The notes beneath the pieces were generated by a model, which saw only the letters and a program-made list of their open reading frames with translations, had not been told where the DNA came from and did not search any database. A program made the translations under genes and the position numbers. Positions 60,081 to 64,000 of a stretch of 64,000 bases of DNA are shown here, in pieces (the stretch's first letter is position 1; every line of letters starts with the position of its first letter). The stretch is from Flavobacterium sp. Lineage in GTDB: Bacteria > Bacteroidota > Bacteroidia > Flavobacteriales > Flavobacteriaceae. The stretch lies in assembly GCA_021740105.1 (NCBI GenBank), contig JAIPAM010000006.1, positions 1-64,000 of the forward strand, read 5' to 3'.

Positions 60081-61444
60081 TATTCTTTTCCTAATCTATC
60101 TTGCTCAATTTTTTCGGCTAATCTTTTTTCAATGATAGGCGTAATCAATGTTTTTCGAGGGTTTACTTTTACAAATGGAAACAACTCTAAATCGTGTTTC
60201 ATTTTATCCTCAACATTTGGATATTTGTTTGTTCCTAGTAAAATGTCTTTTCCGGAATCAAATAATTCTTGTTCTTTATCAGCGCTTTCTTGAATTTTTC
60301 TTTTGATAATTCCCTCATCCAATTGTTTCAAAAAACCACCATTTGCTTCAATATTTTTAAATAAAATCAAAGCTTTTTCAGCCAATTGATGCGTCAAACT
60401 TTCAATATAATAAGTTCCATCGGCGGGATTATTGACCTTGTCAAAGTAGCTTTCATTTTTTAAAATTAACAACTGATTTCTTGCAATTCTATCACCAAAT
60501 TCATTGTCTTTATGGTATAACGCATCGTAGGGAAGATTAGTAATTGTATCAGCGCCTCCAATAATCGCCGACATGCATTCGGTTGTGGTGCGTAACATAT
60601 TCACGTTGTAGTCGTAAATTGTTTTGTTTCTTTTGGTAGGTGTTACCAACAAATGGCATTCTAAATTTGGGTTGTATTCTTTAGCAATACTATTGAATAA
60701 AATTCGGTAAGCACGCAATTTTGCAATTTCAAAAAAGTAGTTGGTTCCTACAGAAATCTTAAAAACTATCGGTTGGTTGATTGTGGAAATGCGGTTTAAA
60801 TATTCGTTGGCGTGAGCAAATGAATACGCTAATTCTTGTACTATATTTGCACCAGCATTTTGATATAAGGAACTATTAATACTCAGAATTGAACTTTGTG
60901 AAACTTGTTTTGAAATCAGATTTAGAGTTTCAAAATTGTCTTTTTCTGGGGTTTTAAACCAATTCCCTTCTTTTGCCAATTGTCCAATAGGATCTAGATT
61001 ACAATATATTTTCGCATTTTTAGATTTTGCGATAGCTTCAATTTTAGAAACGTATTCTACTGAAATAAAATTCAGGCTAATGTAAATTTCACAAGTTTCT
61101 AAAGGAAGTTTTTCTAGGAGTTTAGTAATATCAATTTCTTCATTTTCAATAGTAAAAATTAGACTATCTGCCCCTCGATTAATTGATTCTAAAGCTCTTT
61201 CAATTGATTTTTTTAGATCGAAAACAAATATACTTTGACCAATTTTAAAGCCATTGGCTTTTGGATTTATCGGTAAATTCTCTTGTAAATCGTCTTTATC
61301 ATAGAATGGCTTCACCTTAATATTCTCTGGTGAATTCCAAATTAGAGTATCATTATAATCTTCGCCTTTGAGTTCGAATTGTATTTTTTGTTTCCACTGT
61401 TTGGAGGAAATAGGATTAAATTCAGAGAATAAAGATTTTTTCAT
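60080..61444 (-). CDS. mutA: methylmalonyl-CoA mutase small subunit (short form, no C-terminal B12-like domain)
   Basis: Mutase-fold similarity; stop overlaps mutB start (TAATG). Confidence 0.9.
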   Translation of the reverse strand: MKKSLFSEFNPISSKQWKQKIQFELKGEDYNDTLIWNSPENIKVKPFYDKDDLQENLPINPKANGFKIGQSIFVFDLKKSIERALESINRGADSLIFTIENEEIDITKLLEKLPLETCEIYISLNFISVEYVSKIEAIAKSKNAKIYCNLDPIGQLAKEGNWFKTPEKDNFETLNLISKQVSQSSILSINSSLYQNAGANIVQELAYSFAHANEYLNRISTINQPIVFKISVGTNYFFEIAKLRAYRILFNSIAKEYNPNLECHLLVTPTKRNKTIYDYNVNMLRTTTECMSAIIGGADTITNLPYDALYHKDNEFGDRIARNQLLILKNESYFDKVNNPADGTYYIESLTHQLAEKALILFKNIEANGGFLKQLDEGIIKRKIQESADKEQELFDSGKDILLGTNKYPNVEDKMKHDLELFPFVKVNPRKTLITPIIEKRLAEKIEQDRLGKE

Positions 61445-61446
61445 TT

Positions 61447-61779
61447 TTATTTGTTTATTGTGTCACCTTCATATTCAACTAAATAAACCTCTTCATTTTC
61501 TCTTTTCATATAATATTTTTCACGAGCATACTTTTCTACTTGGTCTTGATTTTTCAGTAATTTGATATTCTCTTTATCTTTTCTTATTTCGTCTTGGTAA
61601 TATTTTTTATTGTCTTGTAATTCCTCAATTTGATTATTGATTTGTCTTTGATCCATGTAGGAATAGTTATCAAGAAATAGCATCCACACACCAAATAGAA
61701 GTGAAATTAGAAGGTATTTATTGCTCACAATTTTGAGCCAAGTTTTTTTTTGAATGGTTTCTTTTACGGGATTTTCCAT
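61447..61779 (-). CDS. FtsB/DivIC-type septum formation initiator family protein
   Basis: Single TM then coiled coil QINNQIEELQDNKKYYQDEIRKDKENIKLLKN and KYAREKYYMKRENEEVYLVEY. Confidence 0.9.
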   Translation of the reverse strand: MENPVKETIQKKTWLKIVSNKYLLISLLFGVWMLFLDNYSYMDQRQINNQIEELQDNKKYYQDEIRKDKENIKLLKNQDQVEKYAREKYYMKRENEEVYLVEYEGDTINK

Positions 61780-61798
61780 AGTAATTCTTGATGTTTTT

Positions 61799-61863
61799 TA
61801 GCCCTGATGGTAGCGATATCCCACGCCCTTGCGTGGATAAAGCGAATAGCAGGAAAATGCTCC
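61799..61863 (+). repeat. intergenic hairpin repeat, copy 4
   Basis: TAGCCCTGATGGTAGCGATATCCCACGCCCTTGCGTGGATAAAGCGAATAGCAGGAAAATGCTCC. Confidence 0.9.
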
Positions 61864-61894
61864 AAAAAATATTGGTATAAAATTAATGAAAATT

Positions 61895-62503
61895 TTATAA
61901 AATTCTTTGATTAATTACTGCTCGAACTACATCTATTGCAACGGTATTGTATTTATCGTTTGGAATAATGATGTCGGCGTAAGCTTTTGTTGGTTCGATG
62001 AACTGCTCGTGCATTGGTTTTAAAGTAGTTTGATAACGACTTAATACTTCATCCATATCTCGTCCACGTTCAGCAATATCGCGACGTAGTCTTCTGATTA
62101 AACGTTCGTCTGAATCGGCGTGAACATAAATTTTGACATCAAAAAGTTCCCTTAATTCGGAATTAGCAAGGATTAAAATTCCCTCAACAATCATTACTTT
62201 CCGTGGGTGTGTAAAAACGGTATCGTCTGTTCTGTTGTGAGTTACAAATGAATAAACCGGTTGGTTGATATTGTTACCCGCTTTCAATTCTTTTAAGTGT
62301 GATACTAAAAGTTCAAAATCAATGGCTCTGGGATGGTCAAAATTAATGAGGGAACGTTCTTCGAAGCTGAGATTATGATTTTCTTTATAATAAGAATCTT
62401 GGGAAATAATTCCGACTTCAGTTTCAGGTAATTCATTCATAATTTGTTGAACTACGGTTGTTTTTCCACTACCTGTTCCGCCAGCAATTCCTATTATCAA
62501 CAT
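61895..62503 (-). CDS. udk: uridine kinase
   Basis: IGIAGGTGSGKTTVVQQI; ISQDSYYKE; NFDHPRAIDFELL; RLIRRLRRDIAERGRD. Confidence 0.97.
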   Translation of the reverse strand: MLIIGIAGGTGSGKTTVVQQIMNELPETEVGIISQDSYYKENHNLSFEERSLINFDHPRAIDFELLVSHLKELKAGNNINQPVYSFVTHNRTDDTVFTHPRKVMIVEGILILANSELRELFDVKIYVHADSDERLIRRLRRDIAERGRDMDEVLSRYQTTLKPMHEQFIEPTKAYADIIIPNDKYNTVAIDVVRAVINQRIL

Positions 62504-62574
62504 AGATTTTATTTTAGTTAAGCAAAAATAACATTTTATATTATGAAATTAATTAATTCATTTGAGTTTTATAA

Positions 62575-63369
62575 TTAACTAAACTTCAATCTCACAAAAA
62601 CGTGTTTTATTCCTTTTTTGTCGGAATCTCTTTCGTCTATTTCTAGAATATCGGTTAAGGATTTTAGCAAGGGAGTAAGTTTGGTATACCCATAATTTCT
62701 TGGATCGAATTCGGGTTTTTTCTTTACAATTAAGTTTCCAACATCGCCTAGAAATGCCCAACCGTCGTCGTCACAAATGGCTTCTATGGTGGCTTCTATT
62801 AATTCTATGGTTTGTAAATCGATTTTTTGAACGACTTCTTTTTCGACAATTTCTTTTTCCGGAATTCCTTTTTCAATGATTTTCTTATTGTCGGTAGGGA
62901 CTGTTTTTGAAGCTTTCTTTTTTACTGCGCCTTGTAATACTTCAATATATATAAATCGGTCACAGGCTACAATAAAGGAGTTTGGCGTTTTCTTTTCGCC
63001 CATTCCAATTACTTTCATTCCCGATTCTCTAAGTCGGATAGCGAGACGGGTGAAGTCGGAATCACTGGAAACGATACAAAAACCATCTACTTTATCAGAA
63101 TAAAGTAAATCCATTGCATCGATTATCATGGCAGAGTCAGAAGAGTTTTTTCCAACGGTATAACTGTATTGTTGAATTGGGGTGATGGCGTGTTCTAGTA
63201 AAACTGATTTCCAACCGTTGGCATTGGGTTTCGTCCAATCGGCATAAATCCTTTTGGTTGTGGGTATTCCATATTTTGCGATTTCCTCCATCATGCCTTT
63301 TACATTGCTGTAGGGAATGTTATCGGCATCGATTAATACGGCTATTTTAAGTTCTTTATTTGGATTCAT
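62575..63369 (-). CDS. NYN (PIN-like) domain protein with C-terminal OST-HTH/LOTUS-like domain
   Basis: IAVLIDADNIPYSNV; DSAMIIDAMDLLYSDKVDGFCIVSSDSDFTRLAIRLRESGMKVIGMGE; C-term winged-helix-like region. Confidence 0.9.
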   Translation of the reverse strand: MNPNKELKIAVLIDADNIPYSNVKGMMEEIAKYGIPTTKRIYADWTKPNANGWKSVLLEHAITPIQQYSYTVGKNSSDSAMIIDAMDLLYSDKVDGFCIVSSDSDFTRLAIRLRESGMKVIGMGEKKTPNSFIVACDRFIYIEVLQGAVKKKASKTVPTDNKKIIEKGIPEKEIVEKEVVQKIDLQTIELIEATIEAICDDDGWAFLGDVGNLIVKKKPEFDPRNYGYTKLTPLLKSLTDILEIDERDSDKKGIKHVFVRLKFS

Positions 63370-63452
63370 TGTTATTGTATTTTATTGAAATTGCTCTTAA
63401 AATGAAACAATTTTGATCAAAGGTACGATGTTTCTTGTTTATACAGATGTTC

Positions 63453-63521
63453 TAGCCCAGATAGAAATGGAAATCCCGCGCTATTTAGGGCGGATTGTAG
63501 TGAATAGCTGGAAACAGCTCC
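63453..63521 (+). repeat. intergenic hairpin repeat, copy 5 (more diverged)
   Basis: TAGCCCAGATAGAAATGGAAATCCCGCGCTATTTAGGGCGGATTGTAGTGAATAGCTGGAAACAGCTCC (first base at 63453). Confidence 0.8.
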
Positions 63522-63564
63522 TAAAAAAAATATAATTTTAATCTGTTTTTAAGGTATAAATATT

Positions 63565-63572
63565 TATTTTTG
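63565..63572 (+). promoter_or_regulatory. -7 box for the aminotransferase-like gene
   Basis: TATTTTTG, 35 nt before ATG. Confidence 0.5.
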
Positions 63573-63607
63573 CGAGATAGTTAGATTATTAAAATTTCAA
63601 ATACAAG

Positions 63608-64000
63608 ATGGTAAAAGATTTATTCGAAAGAATTCAAAAAAATAAGGGTCCATTAGGAAAATGGGCTTCACAAGCCGAGGGATATTATGTTTTTCCAAAA
63701 TTAGAAGGAGAATTAGGGCCGAGAATGAAGTTTCAGGGTAAAGATATTTTGAATTGGAGTTTGAATGATTATTTAGGTCTTGCCAATCATCCAGAAGTAC
63801 GTAAAGCCGATACTGACGCGGCGATTGAATATGGTGCTGCTTATCCGATGGGAGCTAGAATGATGAGTGGCCACACGAATTATCACGAACAATTAGAGCA
63901 TGAATTAGCTGATTTTGTAATGAAAGAATCGGCCTATTTATTGAATTTTGGTTACCAAGGAATTATGTCAACAATTGACGCTTTAGTTACTAGAAACGAT
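63608..64000 (+). CDS. PLP-dependent aminotransferase class I/II, alpha-oxoamine synthase-like; truncated by window end
   Basis: Translation MVKDLFERIQKNKGPLGKWASQAEGYYVFPKLEGELGPRMKFQGKDILNWSLNDYLGLANHPEVRKADTDAAIEYGAAYPMGARMMSGHTNYHEQLEHELADFV; absent from ORF track because the stop lies outside. Confidence 0.9.
   Translation, partial: MVKDLFERIQKNKGPLGKWASQAEGYYVFPKLEGELGPRMKFQGKDILNWSLNDYLGLANHPEVRKADTDAAIEYGAAYPMGARMMSGHTNYHEQLEHELADFVMKESAYLLNFGYQGIMSTIDALVTRND

Overview
The window is a low-GC Bacteroidota chromosome segment, almost certainly Flavobacterium-like: TAnnTTTG promoter boxes, type IX secretion C-terminal domains, PorP/SprF and OmpA-PD40 genes, TonB receptors with carboxypeptidase-regulatory domains. 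From left to right it holds: a tRNA-Ser(TGA); a photolyase/cryptochrome; an AT-rich exopolysaccharide locus (Wzc-like tyrosine kinase, several glycosyltransferases, pyruvyltransferase, ATP-grasp protein, Wzx flippase, putative polymerase); a secreted LRR protein; a large T9SS surface protein next to a TonB receptor; and an OmpA/DUF2130/transglutaminase-like/PorP-SprF region. The second half is largely housekeeping (pepD, plsC-like, NUDIX, carB, rpmH, prfA, pyrF, udk) with a siderophore receptor, a GH16 glucanase and two B12-dependent acyl-CoA mutase systems (IcmF-like fusion, MutAB+MeaB). I saw no CRISPR array, transposase or prophage. The strongest unexplained signals are: (1) five copies of a ~65-70 nt intergenic element between 44.4 and 63.5 kb, whose central hairpin shows compensatory base changes; (2) a perfect 20-nt palindrome that exactly fills the spacer of the predicted promoter of the Wzc-like kinase gene; (3) a predicted 5'-terminal hairpin leader on an exopolysaccharide glycosyltransferase mRNA; (4) a small secreted protein with two TonB-plug-like motifs and no barrel. 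All family calls are from motif recognition by eye; no database search was run.
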